Notes: generated from the sequence alone by a model not told the origin. A DNA stretch of 49,374 nucleotides from Entophlyctis helioformis (GCA_025526915.1 JAHLKH010000192.1:1-49374); one strand, 5' to 3'. Positions 34,455-45,341 are shown, numbered from the stretch's first letter. Numbers and translations: made by a program.

Positions 34455-36151
34455 TCATCGGTACGTCTCCGTGTTCCTGAAACTCGAGTTGTCCGCCACA
34501 GCCGCCTTGTGTGCCTTGTACTCGAGCACGCAGTTGGGCGGCAGGCTGAGCACGCGCTTCATGGTATCGCGGATCCGCAAATTGGTGCGGCCGTCGTCCG
34601 CCGTCTTGTTCCACAGCGACAGAATGTCCTCTGAGTGGCGGATCGAGATGACTGCGCCACAGATCTCATCGCCGACATCAAACTGGTCGCCCATGATGGC
34701 CAGAAGCTGTGGCCGGGATTGGGGGTGTTGTCAAGGCGAGAGAGTGTGTGTGAGTGAGTGTGGTGTGAGTGCGAGCAGAGACAGTGAGGTCAAGGATGTC
34801 GGAGACGCAGCGTGGTTGGCGCGGTGCACTCACAAGGTCCTCCCAGTACCGCGACGCAATACCCTTCTTGAGCCGGATCTAGACGCGCGCATTCCAGTCA
34901 GCCGTCGCTCTCCGAGTCCAGCCCATCCAGCCCATCCAGCCCATCCAGTCCAGCTCAACTCACAATCCACTTGCCGCCAACCAAATTGTCCTGCAGATCC
35001 ATCACCCCCGCATAATAGTCAGTCTCAGACATCAAAACGAGTTCGGGCAGCCACTGCCCTCGAAAGGACTTGCCTCCCAAGTGGGCCGGATGCCCTCCTT
35101 GAACACGTGGTAGTCGCTGATGTTGGTGAGCTCGTTGGGCCACTTCAGGTGGCTGTACGCACCCCAAAAGTCCTCCACCTGCAATACAAACAGCGGCATT
35201 CACACATTAGCAACATGAGCTGTGCTCTCCGAACAACAGCGGGTCCGGGTCTGAACAGCCAGCCAGGCGGACAGGCAGACATGCCACGCACCGTATGCAT
35301 CGTGCAGAGATGCTTGACCTCACTGGTATAGTCCTGGATCTTGGCTCCAGGTGCTCGGTGCATGAACCTGCAGATTCGGCCAAGCCAGGCACGGTGTCAA
35401 TCGCCTCCAGTCGGCCACGAACCACCCCCACAGCATCGCATGGCATCGCATGACATCGCAGGCTGCCGTTACCAAAAGTCCCAGCTGTAGTGCAGCTTGT
35501 GCAGGCCGCTGCCGACGACAAGCTTCTGGTGCGCCTCCTGCATCTCGTTGACCTTTGGCCCGTCAGCGACAACGCCGTCTCCCAGAGGCGCGACGGCCGC
35601 CGTCTTGGACGGGGACGTGGATCCACCTCCGTTTGCAGATGTGGCGGCTGCGGCTGCGGCTGTCGTCGCTGATGCCGGGTCTGTGGATGCTGGTCCGGCT
35701 GCGGCTGCTGACTTTGTTGGAGATTCCCTGCTGCAGCGGGGGGACAGGCGAGGCAGATGAACGGACGGGGGCAGATGTGTGGCAGAGACACAGACAGAAA
35801 AGGGTCAGCACGGCGTCGGGTCTTGCAGCGCATATGGCCCACACAGCAGCCACGGTCCAGGCTGGCTGGCTGCGTATGCGTCTGCCCATGCGGCTGTCTA
35901 TGAGGCTGTCCATGCGGCAGTCCATGCGGCAGTCCATGCGGCTGTCTGTATGCGACGAGCGAGACGAGACGAGACTCGGCAGCGTCGAGCTGCCTCGCCC
36001 CGGATGGAGCAGCGTCGAACAGCATCGAGCAGCATCGAGCAGTAGCTGATGCAAGGCTGGTGCAAGGTCGATGCCAGGCTGGTGCAGGGCTGGTGCAGGG
36101 CTGTGCTCGAGACACGCACGGCAGCGCCTCTCTACGGGCTCACCGAGTCAT
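34455..36151 (-). CDS. Class II eIF4E (4EHP-like) cap-binding protein, seven exons
   Basis: Binds the mRNA 5' cap; class II members usually repress or specialise translation. Model: complement(join(34455..34706,34834..34878,34964..34990,35074..35178,35292..35367,35473..35727,36144..36151)), 255 residues, every phase consistent. Exon 1 is only 8 bases (ATGACTCG). An Ala/Ser-rich N-terminus leads to LHYSWDFWFMHRAPG, then VEDFWGAYSHL, GIRPTWE with the second cap-stacking Trp, GGKWI, GDEICGAVISIR and WNKTADD. The first cap-stacking Trp of class I is a Tyr here (KIQDYTSEV), the class II hallmark. The intron after TWE begins GCAAGT, a GC-AG intron. A (GTCATC)n run at 34435-34459 abuts the stop codon. 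Confidence 0.9.
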
Positions 36152-36426
36152 TTGGGCCGTGTATTGCGTGGGGCTGGTGGTGGTGCTGTGCGTGGCCGTG
36201 GTGGTCGTGGTCGTGGTCGTGTGAGGTGTCCGCGGCTGCGGGCCGGGCAGGCAAGGGTCAGCACAGGCGGCAGGCGGGCAGCAGCAGCAGTGGAAGGCGG
36301 GCAGCAGCAGCAGGCGGGCCGCGGCACACGCAGCGAGCCTCACCTGGCTGGCTGGCTGGCAGTTGTGCAATCTCGGCGGTCTCGGTCGAGAGTCTGGCTG
36401 CAAGATCAGTCGTTTGGCACAAGGCG

Positions 36427-36640
36427 TCAGTTCATTCGCGACTTCTTGACAAGCGCCTGCACGGCGTGGACGCGAGGCTGCGACCCAGACGCTGATGCAG
36501 GCGACGTTGCTGCAACTGCAGAGCCAGACGCGGCTGGTGCCTTGCGCTTGACCAGCCCTTGGATGCTGGCCACAGCAGGCGCTCTTGGCGCACTCGGGGC
36601 GGCAGATGCGGCCGGATCGCTTGCCACGCCGCCAGAAGGA

Positions 36641-36674
<34 letters not shown>

Positions 36675-37932
36675 ACGAAGACGCGCCAGAAGACAAAGGA
36701 GCAGCAACGTGGATCAGGCCGGTCGCAAGCCGCTGCGTGTCGCTTCCTGATGCAGACCCAAACCGCTGCTCAAAGACATCCAGCAGCCGCCGCGTCGACG
36801 CCTTGCACGCTGCCTCGCTGCCAAAGTCGCTTGCCATCCACGCGGCAACAAACTCGTTGAATGCCGTCTGCGTGACCCCGACATCGCCCGACACGCCAAG
36901 TCGCGCTCGGCTCCCGACATGCAGACGCACGCCAAGCAGTGCACACGTGCGCTGGCACTCGCCCACAACGCCCAGCATCTCCTGCACGCCTGCCACATCG
37001 GCTGCAGCGCGGGCTGACACGCAGCCTGCAGCATCCTCGCCCTTGCCGTCTCTGTTGCCGCCCAGCATGCGAACGGCCTTGGCGACAGGATCGTCTGGGA
37101 AACACGGCAGCACGCCGCCCTCTCCGCTGCTGTGAGTGCCATCGCCGCTTCGCCGTCGCCATCACCGTCCAAGCCAGCCGTGCACAGTCCCCATCGCCAG
37201 CCATCGTCGCGCCGTCCGTCCACCAACGACGCACACAGCGCGCTGCTCTCGCTCACGCCCTCGCCCGGCACAAACCAGAACCTCTCGGCATCCGGCCCGC
37301 CCGCAGCACCGTCCGCGTCTTGGTCACGCCGGCCCAGCCCGCTGCCCAGCACCCGCATCCACCACTTGACCAGCCCGCCATCGCCCAGCACCCGCTTGCC
37401 CGCTCGCCGGCCCGATCCCGCAAACAGGTACTGCGGCTGCGACCGTGCAAACACATGCACCTGCACCGTCGACGTCGGCTCGGCTCGGCAGTCGACCAGA
37501 TGGCGCACGTACGCTCGCAGGCACGTCGACACTGCCCCGCGCATGGCACACGGCGGCAACGGCGGGCACAGGGCCGTGCCGCTGGTGTCGACCTTTTCAA
37601 TGTTGACGAGCAGGGTGCTGCCCAGCGTGTACTCGGACGCCAGGAAGGCTGCCGTGAGCGACGGTTCTGACTGCTGTTGGTGGCTGGAGGCTGCTGCTGT
37701 TGCGATAAAGACGAGGCGGTCTGTGCAGAGAGTGGATCGGCCTGCGATGAGCGAGCGGGACGGGAACGGCTGCGTCGACAGACAGCCGACCGACACTTGG
37801 ACGGCCGGCGAGCTGGCGGCTGCATGCGGCGTGGGTGCGGCGGTGTCCGGCAGCGGTCAGGGCAGCCAGGATGGCGTCGTGCAGTCGCAGTGGCTGCGGC
37901 TGGCGGTCTGCGAGGCTTTCGGACATGGTCAT
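36427..37932 (-). CDS. RTT109: Rtt109-type histone acetyltransferase, copy 2 (two frame breaks)
   Basis: Near-identical to 3568-5069 with a few substitutions (for example VGECQRTCALLG region kept, minor changes near ASVRAAA/VSARAAA). The KWWMRVL to FWFVPGE join is intact here, showing that copy 1 lost a base. This copy has its own breaks: an extra C near 37848 (GTCCGGCAG) and a changed CGCCGCTTCGCC stretch near 37143. The breaks in the two copies do not overlap, so a consensus of both reads as a full Rtt109. Start MTMSESLADRQP at 37932. The gene is convergent-free: it runs towards eIF4E's upstream region with its stop about 275 bases from eIF4E exon 1. Confidence 0.83.
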
Positions 37933-38399
37933 GGCCGGCGAGATGGCGAGATGGCGAGATGGCGGACAAGCGAGCCAGACGCGGTGCACACTTGAGGGCA
38001 GGCGGGCGAGCCAGATGAGCATGTCGAGCAGACGCACAGTCCCGCCCATCGCAGCAACGACCGCACACAGCTGCGTTGCCTTGCATGTCTGCACCGTGCA
38101 CTCGCAGTCCACTGGCTGCTCTCGATTGGACACTGATGCACTTGAAGGCGAGCAGGTTTACAGAAGCAGCGTTGATGGTGCCTTGCTGTCAAGGCAATAC
38201 TGCCATATGGCAGGCTGCATGAGTGCCGGTGGGGACTGACTCTGCGTTGACATCGCACCTGCTTGCCATCGTGGACAGCGCGACACGGCGGCGACGCGTG
38301 GTTGCAATACAACTGGCAGGCACACAAAGCAAGCCATCAGAACAGCGTGCAAGGCGGCTTGGAGTTGGCGATACACTCGAGGAAACACCAATAACCGCA

Positions 38400-38720
38400 G
38401 CTTGCTGTCCAAAGTGCCTCTCGTCAGAAACGATCCATTCGAGTGTTGGATGTGGCTGCGCGAGATGGATTGCTCCATCGCACCAGGCTGCTGGATATCT
38501 GAGATGCGCATTCCACAAGCCAGGCAATGGGCTGCACTGCTGCGAATAGTCGCACTTGATCACCGCATGGCTGCATGCCAACCAACGCAAAGGGATGCCC
38601 ATCCAGAGCCGCGGACTGTGCATCCAGAGAGGGCCGGTAGCATATCGGCGTGTGGCTTCTGGGCATCTGCACAAATGGCTTCATAGTCAACGCAGCCAGC
38701 AACCGCACGAGGGACCAGAT
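38400..38720 (+). pseudogene. Ankyrin-repeat relic, second copy
   Basis: Same broken ankyrin fragments as at 5544-5860 (LDVAARDGLLHRTRLLD, ITAWLHANQRKG-type), in mixed frames, with extra substitutions. The shared breaks show that it was already dead when duplicated. Confidence 0.5.
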
Positions 38721-38996
38721 GATGCGCACTCTTGTCGGGCTACTCTCTGCCACCAATCCGAATGCCATGATCTGGCAGGCGTCTGCTGAGAGACTCGCAG
38801 ACATCGTGTCGCGCATCACGCGCAGTTGCAGTCATCCAAAGCCCTTCTGGATGGCTGCTGCCATTTGCAAGTGACATCATCGCTCGTCGCTCTGTCCCTC
38901 TATCCCCCGTCCCCCTGTCTGCCCACCAGCAGCCATTTCTGAATGAATCCATCAGCTGCGCTTTCCCCCAACCCTCGCAACACAAACAGACAGAAC

Positions 38997-40522
38997 ATGC
39001 TCTCGTTTACCAACCGAGTCGCGCTCTTTTCGGATGGAAGCCGGCTTCGGCGCAGAACGACACGCTGCCCACCATCTTGAGCCAGCCGGCTGCCAAGATC
39101 GCAGCTGCGGTCAAACAGCCAGGTATGCATGCCGACTCTGCCATGACGTGTCTGCTCTTGTCTGTCCTTGTCTGTCCTGTCTGTCATGTGGCTGCTCTTG
39201 TCTCTCGTGTGCTGTATAACGGCGGCTGATTGCGGTCGTGCTCGCCATTTTACAGAGCCCGCACATCTCGCTCCAATGCAGCAGCTGCCCACAGCACGGT
39301 CATCAATATCACCAATGACAGCGCGACCGACACGACAAGCACGACGGCCGACTCTGCCAATGCCACCACCACGAGATCCAGCTGGTGGGCGTGGCTCATG
39401 AGCCTCATTGCCCGACTTGGCATGTGGCTGCGGCTTGTCTTTTCGCCAAACACAAAAGGTACACTCGCGATGCCATGTCTGTCTCCTGCCCTGCCCTGCT
39501 CTGTCCTGCCCTGCCTCCTGTCGCCCACCGCCTTCCCGCCCTTGCAAGGCAGCCACCTATGCATCTCTTGCCTTGCTGATCATGATCGACTGCAGCCTGC
39601 CCACCTGCCACCGCCACCGTCACTGCCCCCATCACCGCGACGACGCAAGGACCCACCGCGAATGGACCCACCCCGTCGGCCACAAACACGCAGCGCAGAA
39701 TATCCGCTCATTGTGAGTGATTCTCGCGAGTGGGTTTCGTGGATTGTTTCGCGTGATGGATCTGACCAAACGTCCCATTGTGGCATTGCTTTCTGGAATG
39801 CTTGATGTCGGCCAACAGCCAAGACTACGGCCAAAGCCACAGCCACGCCGACGAAGCTGGACATGCCTGCCGCGACCGTGGCCCGTCAGCCCACCACCTT
39901 GACTGCCACCGCAAAGGCCGACTCTGGCGTGGACGTCGAGGAACCGATCCAGCCCGCCAGAATCGCGGCCAAGTTTGTTTATGCAAAGTCACGTTCCCTT
40001 CTTTTTGAAGGCGTCAAGATCGGCATCACCGACGACGGCAAGATTGCTATCACGGTCAAGGACACGTTTTCGATCAAGTTCGACGTCAAGAACATCAGCA
40101 GATGCCTGCAGCGGGAGGTCACCGGAAAGCATGTCCAACTCGATCTCAAGATCGACTCGGCCAAGATCACCTTTGCCCAGGACGATGCCAACGGACGCGC
40201 TGCAGCCATGGCTGTTGTCGTGGCGGCCATCACCGCCGCCAAGCAGCAACGAGCGGCAGCCAAGGCAGCGCGAATCAAGGCCAAGAAGGCCAATCGCCTC
40301 CCGCACGACTGTGATATCAATACCGAGGACTCGGACGACGACGACCTCCATATCAACGACTTTTCAACGTTTACCCTCATTCTCAGAGCCTCACAAGCTC
40401 TCGCGACGTATGACGCCAGCGGTGTCAAGACACTCGTATCACTTTACGCGGCCGTTCACAAGATGCGAGCGGAAGTCTGCGATGTTTCGGGTCAGGACTC
40501 GTTTGAATGGTTTGGCATGTGA
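38997..40522 (+). CDS. Gene family B, copy 4: most diverged paralogue
   Basis: Model by homology: join(38997..39122,39256..39458,39596..39712,39819..40522). Exon 1 has lost one T in a TTTTT run near 39029, and exon 2 shares the CGCTCC one-base loss with copy 3 (near 39272), so the protein does not read through as written. Exon 4 is open and codes 234 codons with a rewritten middle: about 24 of 69 residues differ from copy 2 between SGVD and GKHVQL, while introns differ at only a few positions. The end DSFEWFGM and its codons are unchanged. In the intron 3 region a TGA (GCTTGATG) blocks any read-through, which supports the intron. Confidence 0.6.
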
Positions 40523-40822
40523 CTTTACGAATAAAGTGTGTGCAACTCGATCCTGTGTTTTGGCAGTCGTGTCTGGGGCTGGTGAGTGTGGCCGATGATC
40601 ATGCTCTTGTGCCAGCATCGACCGCCGCTGTACATTGCCCCTGCAGTGGCGATGCTCGTCGCACACACACCAGATGCAGATCTGCAAGAGAGAGAGGCGC
40701 GCGTCCTTGCCCGTCACTCATTACGCGTTTCATCAATCCGCTGATCACATCCAAAAACAAACCACGGATGATAATGTATTAAAAACCGTCGGTTAAAGAA
40801 AAAGGCAAGAAAACCACCACAT
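40523..40822. other. Intergenic between gene B copy 4 and DUF1003 gene (convergent)
   Basis: The first 190 bases are the duplicated gene B 3' flank; the last 100 are AT-rich (ATGTATTAAAAACC, AAAGAAAAAGGC) and fit 3' ends of the two convergent genes. Confidence 0.55.
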
Positions 40823-43620
40823 TCACTCGAGCTCTTCAATCTCGCCATGGAAGCCGATACGTCCGTCGTCGCTCATGAACACGTAGGTGGCCGGCCCAGC
40901 AAACTCCTGTTCAATCTCGACAGTCACGGGGGCCGTCGCAATGAACGCCGTGAGCTGCACATCATCCACGGACGTGCCCGCATCAGCGTCAATCTCAAAC
41001 GTGCCAGTCGCATGGACGGCTGTGCTGGTGCCGGCAGCCGCGTTGACGAGGGCCGCGGCACCGGTTGCGGCGGACGCTGATGCCGATGCCGATGCCGATG
41101 CCGACGCCGTGCTCTTGCTGCTGTTGTTGCCCAGCCCAAAGATGGACCGCGAGGCACGCGCAGTGACGGACGTGCTCTTGGTGCCAGCAGCCACCGCACT
41201 GGCCGACGAGGCAGACGCGGCGGCAGTCACCGTCGTCGGCAACCCGCTGGCAGCATCAATGGCGTCGCCGAGCAGATCTGGCGTGTGCAGGTTGGCCTTG
41301 CTCAGACGGCGAGAGGCTCGCACGAGCGACGACCGGCGCTGCAGCGTGGTTGTACGTGCACTGGCGTTGGTCGGTGGGCGGAACACAAAGTCGAGGACAG
41401 GCTGCCATGTTTCCTTGGACAGCGGACGCGGCCCAATGAGATGGCGGCTGTACACGAGCGGGTAGTCTAGGCGCTTCTCGACGCCAGCCGTGGTCTCTGA
41501 CTCGTCGCCTTCGTCCACGGACGGTGCCGGCTGCTTGTTCGTGACTGACTTTTTGTCGGCGGTCTCGGTATCGCTGGCGCTCGAGTCCACATTGTCCGTG
41601 TCGCTGGGCTGATCCGCGTCAGTGGAACGGGCGGGAGGCAGATCCGGATGGCGGTCAGCGGCCACGTAGACGACGGCCGAGGGGATGGCGCCGCTCGAGC
41701 GCGGGTAGATGGAAGCCGTCACATGGCGCAGGACACAGCCAGCGTCCACGTCAATGACGGCGACCTGGAGAGGCGGCACGTATGTGACGGTGACTCCAAT
41801 CACATGCGTCTTCCAGATCTCGGTAATACGCTCCTGCCGCTTGCGCGCAAAGGCCGGCTTGTACCGCGGCGGCAGCTCGCCATTGGTGAACATGACATTG
41901 GCGCCGTTTCTGAAATAGGCGTGGATGCGACTGATGCGGCCGTGGTGCTGCATGTGCGGGATATTAAAGTCGTTGCGCAAGCCCACGGTGCCCTCGCCGG
42001 TGAAGATGTCATCCATGGTAGCCGTCGGGTCGGGGATGATGATGGAGAACGTGATCTGGGTGAGCTGGCGGTCGCTAATGTCGAGGACGACATCGCCGAC
42101 GTTGGCCACAAAGTTGTCGCCGTCGTCGTGCCAGTGCGAGAAGACGAGGTTGTCGCCCGAAAGCGGCGCATCAAAGTAGTGGCGCAGGAGCATGCGGGTG
42201 AGCTGGTCGGACTGGATCTCATGGGCCCAGCTGCGCTTGTACGGGTTGTTTCGCGACGGGATGGCTGTGCCGCGGGGCGAGCCGATCAAGCCAAACTCGC
42301 TCGGCTGGGACTGCAGATGGTGCGAGTGCTTGGAGAGCGATGGGTTGTGGCGAATCTGCAGCTCAAGCAGATGGATCTGGATCTCCTGGATCTCAAGGAG
42401 ACGCTTCCACTGGTTGGACAGAAGATGGTCGACCTTGGCATCGACAAGACGCGTCTGGTGCTCGTTGCGCAGAATGGCTTCCGAGACGTACTTGCTCTCT
42501 GTGCGATCAATCTCGGACGATCTGTTTTGGGACATCATGATGATGGGTGCCTGGAGGGCCGCGATCGTCGACAGAAACAGGTTGAGCAGAATGAAAGGAA
42601 ACGGGTCCCACGCAGCAGCAGGCGCGATAGTGTTCAGCACCGAGTTGGATCTGTGCATTCATGTCAGCCGCATTGTACGTGACATGGAGGTGTGTCGAGC
42701 AGCACTTACACCATCCAGAACGCAAGGAAGCACAAGAGGCCAATGACAAAGTTCCACGAGCCGCCGACGCGGGCGATGCCATCGGCGGCTCGTTGGCCGA
42801 TGGTGCGATCCTTTTCAAACTGGGCTTGCCAGTTCTGCTCCTCGATCTCGTAGCGCTCAATGTTCTTCATGGCGTCCTCCTGCAGCCGAGAGAACTGCGA
42901 GAGATCCTCTTCGAGCAGAAAGTCGATGCGGCCCTGGAGAGCGCCCTGGATGTGCTCGTGGCAGACGCGGCGGGCCGGGTCGGTGAAGACGGCAAGCGGA
43001 AAGTCGCGCTGCAGCTGGCGCATGAAGCGCGGCTTGATGTCTGCGACGGTGGACCAGGCATCGACGCTGCGGGACAGGTGGCGGCGGCAGATGATGCACG
43101 AGAAGGCGGGCGAGGGCTCGACAAAGGCCTTGCTGGCCTGGCGCTGCGACGGGCCGTTGATGGACATGCCGTGCGGATGGTGCGAGTGGGCGTGGTGGGG
43201 GCCGGCGCTGTTGCCGTTGGTGTTGTTGGACTGGGCCGAGTGCGAGTGCGAGTGCGAGTGCTGCCTGTGCGAGTCTGTGGCCGACGACCCGGCCTTGGAC
43301 AGGCCCGGGCCGGCATCGGCGGCATTGGCGGCGGCAGTAGCAGCGGCAGCAGCAGTAGACGACGACGGCAGCGCCGAGTCGGGCAGCAGCAGCTCGGGCA
43401 GCAGCGACGACGGCAGCAGCCGCGCGGGCACGCCGGCCGTGCTGGCAGCGCTCTGCGGCGTGGCGGCCACCACCACGATGCCTGCGTTGGCCGCCGTGTT
43501 GGCCGCCGTGGCAGCGTCGACGGGTGTGTCGTCGGCGTCCCTGGCGGTTGTGCTGTTGGACAGCAGCGGCAGCCGCGACTGCGACGCCTCGTTGAGCTCG
43601 TAGTAGTCGTTGCTGCTCAT
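40823..43620 (-). CDS. DUF1003 family membrane protein with zinc-ribbon-like N-terminus and long C-terminal extension
   Basis: Model: complement(join(40823..42650,42710..43620)), 912 residues, one GT-AG intron. Start MSSNDYYELNEA; MLLPSARM 21 bases upstream is possible. Residues 1-170 are low-complexity with a His/Ser run. CIICRRHL (about 175) with CHEH (about 220) matches the cysteine knuckle that precedes DUF1003 in bacteria. Two membrane helices follow (WNFVIGLLCFLAFWMV, PFPFILLNLFLSTIAALQAP), then the family motif IMMSQNR and the coiled HLLSNQWKRLLEIQEIQ end. DUF1003 is mainly bacterial and its function is unknown. The remaining 450 residues, with a DNLVFSHWHDDGDNFV block and acidic, Ser-rich tail, match nothing I know. 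Confidence 0.85.
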
Positions 43621-43710
43621 CCTGGCTGACGGCAGCAGCACCCGAGTCGATCAGGAGGATCTTCGCTGTTAAGAAAACAGCAGGAAATATTGAGACGGCA
43701 GCATCAACGT

Positions 43711-44995
43711 TTAATCCATGCCAAACCAGGCTGCCCACGACGAGTGCAGCCGCCAGCTGCCAGAGAAAAAGTGCTTCACGCAGGCCTCTGGGTCCGTCTC
43801 TGGCCGTGATCCCTGTGGCAGCAGAGTGCACGCCATTCAAGCCATTCAAGCCATTCAAGCCATTCAAGCCATTCACGCGTCAGTCCACACATGCAGCACG
43901 CCGCGGGATCTGCAGCCGGCACAGGTCGCTTACCATGTGGTGCATGCCGGGCGAAAAGGCCGTGATGGGCAGCACGGCCACGTCGCCAAACAGCACCGAG
44001 TGCTCCAGCTTGCGCAGCGACCGGCGCGGCACATTCTGCAGATGCAGCTCGGCAAGGATGCCGTCGGTCCAGGGGCCCGGCCCCGTCGTCTCGAGCACGT
44101 CGATGCCGCTCTTGTCCTTGCCGTTCCTGTCCCTGGCGCGCGTCTGCTCGTCCTTGAGCTGCTCGGCGGCCATGGCCTGCTGCGTGATGGCCAGCGACAG
44201 GCCGACGGCGCGCCGCACGGCAGGGTGGTCGGGCGCCGACGCCATGGTCCACTGGCACAGCTGCAGCGAGCGCGTAAAGTACTTTTTCCAGCCGCGCTGG
44301 AAGACGTCGGCCTCGACGCCGACAATGAAGCGGGCGGCGCGTGCCTGGCTGCGGGGCAGCCACTGGCCGACGGGCTTGAGCGGCGAGGTGTCGAGGTCGC
44401 TGTAGATGCCGCCAAACGTCAGCAGCAGCAGGTAGCGGGCGAGGTCTGCGCGCAGCACGTTCTTGGGCAGGCTGCGGTACAGGTCGACGATCGCCGGGTG
44501 GTATTTGCGCACAAAATCGTCGAGATCGGCGTCGGTCCACAGGAGGTGCGTGTGGCTCGGATGCATGCTGATGAACGCCCGCACCTTGTCGAGGTGCTCG
44601 TTGGGCACCGTGGCCGACTTCCACTGCTGGTGGATGAGCGGCGGGATGTGCGGCAGGCGGCCCGCCGTTGCTGTGGCCGTTGCGTTGGCCGGCGTCGTTG
44701 CGTTGGCCGCAGCATCCCGCAGGAACGCTCCGACAGCGGCCTCGGCTGTTGCAAGAACGCCGCCGGAGGCGCCAGCGCTTTGTTTGAGTGCGTCGAGAAC
44801 GCTCACGTCGCCCGAGTACGGCTGCACGTGCAGCGCCTGCTCCAGCTCCAGGTGGTAGCGCTCGTCGATGTTGTCCACGTCCACCTGCACGGCCAGGATG
44901 GGGCTCGACGGCAGCACGGCCATGACAATGCTCGTCACCACCAGCGCGAGGATGCCCAGCGCCGCGACCACAACAAACCGACTGGTGCCCTTCAT
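43711..44995 (-). CDS. GT32-family glycosyltransferase, Och1-like alpha-mannosyltransferase
   Basis: Golgi type II membrane enzyme of the Och1/Hoc1/Sur1 superfamily, transferring mannose from GDP-mannose. Model: complement(join(43711..43797,43934..44995)), 382 residues. Start MKGTSRFV, a signal anchor (VVVAALGILALVVTSIVMAVL, residues 8-28), a variable stem, then IPPLIHQQWK, LWTDADLDDFV, the catalytic DxD in TFGGIYSDLDTSPL, and a second exon giving the family's terminal KHFFSGSW motif and ending WFGMD. The small last exon was found by requiring that motif and a phase-0 join. Its intron holds a CCATTCAAG tandem array (about 43838-43876). Upstream 44996-45288 contains only presumed promoter. Confidence 0.9.
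43838..43876 (+). repeat. CCATTCAAG tandem array in the GT32 intron
   Basis: About four to five copies of a nine-base unit, inside the 136-base intron. Confidence 0.85.
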
Positions 44996-45288
44996 TTTGC
45001 GATTGTTTCGCAAGTTTGAGTTGCGCCCCCCGTGTGCTCTCCACCGGCTTGTGGCAGCGTTGAACACCAAGCACCACACACGGCGATCTTTATGAGGGGT
45101 GGGCAATAGGGCGAGGGAATGCCGGCAGTTGCCGGCAAAATGCCCGACATCCAAACAATTACCAAGAATCATTGAATTAAATTGGACCCAAGAGGCGTCG
45201 AATGTAAGGCAAGCATAACACACGATTGAAGGTTCGAGTCAGCAACGAGCATGCGACGACAGGCGGGCGAGGCACATCCACATGCATG

Positions 45289-45341
45289 AGGGTCTTACCT
45301 TCGTAAAGTGACCCTATTGGTCGATCGGGAGGTGCCCCGAT
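45289..45341 (-). ncRNA. Candidate Fanzor guide (omega) RNA: two hairpins after the stop codon
   Basis: The base after the Fanzor stop begins a perfect six-base stem (45324-45329 with 45336-45341, ATCGGG/CCCGAT, six-base loop). Eight bases on is a second hairpin, 45289-45315: outer stem AGGGTC/GACCCT, inner stem TTAC/GTAA with a CTTC loop and a three-base bulge. In studied Fanzor and TnpB loci the guide RNA scaffold overlaps or follows the 3' end of the nuclease gene. The structure and position are seen; the RNA itself is inference. The guide part would lie towards 45200-45288. Confidence 0.4.

Larger units (their letters stand above)
36364..40712 (+). repeat. Segmental duplication unit 2 (RTT109 - ankyrin relic - gene B)
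   Basis: Direct copy of 3508-7825. It begins right after a GGCT repeat in the eIF4E upstream region and ends before the DUF1003 3' flank. This unit is not part of an inverted repeat, so it may be nearer the ancestral arrangement, with the 3.5-kb unit derived; that order is inference. Confidence 0.88.
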
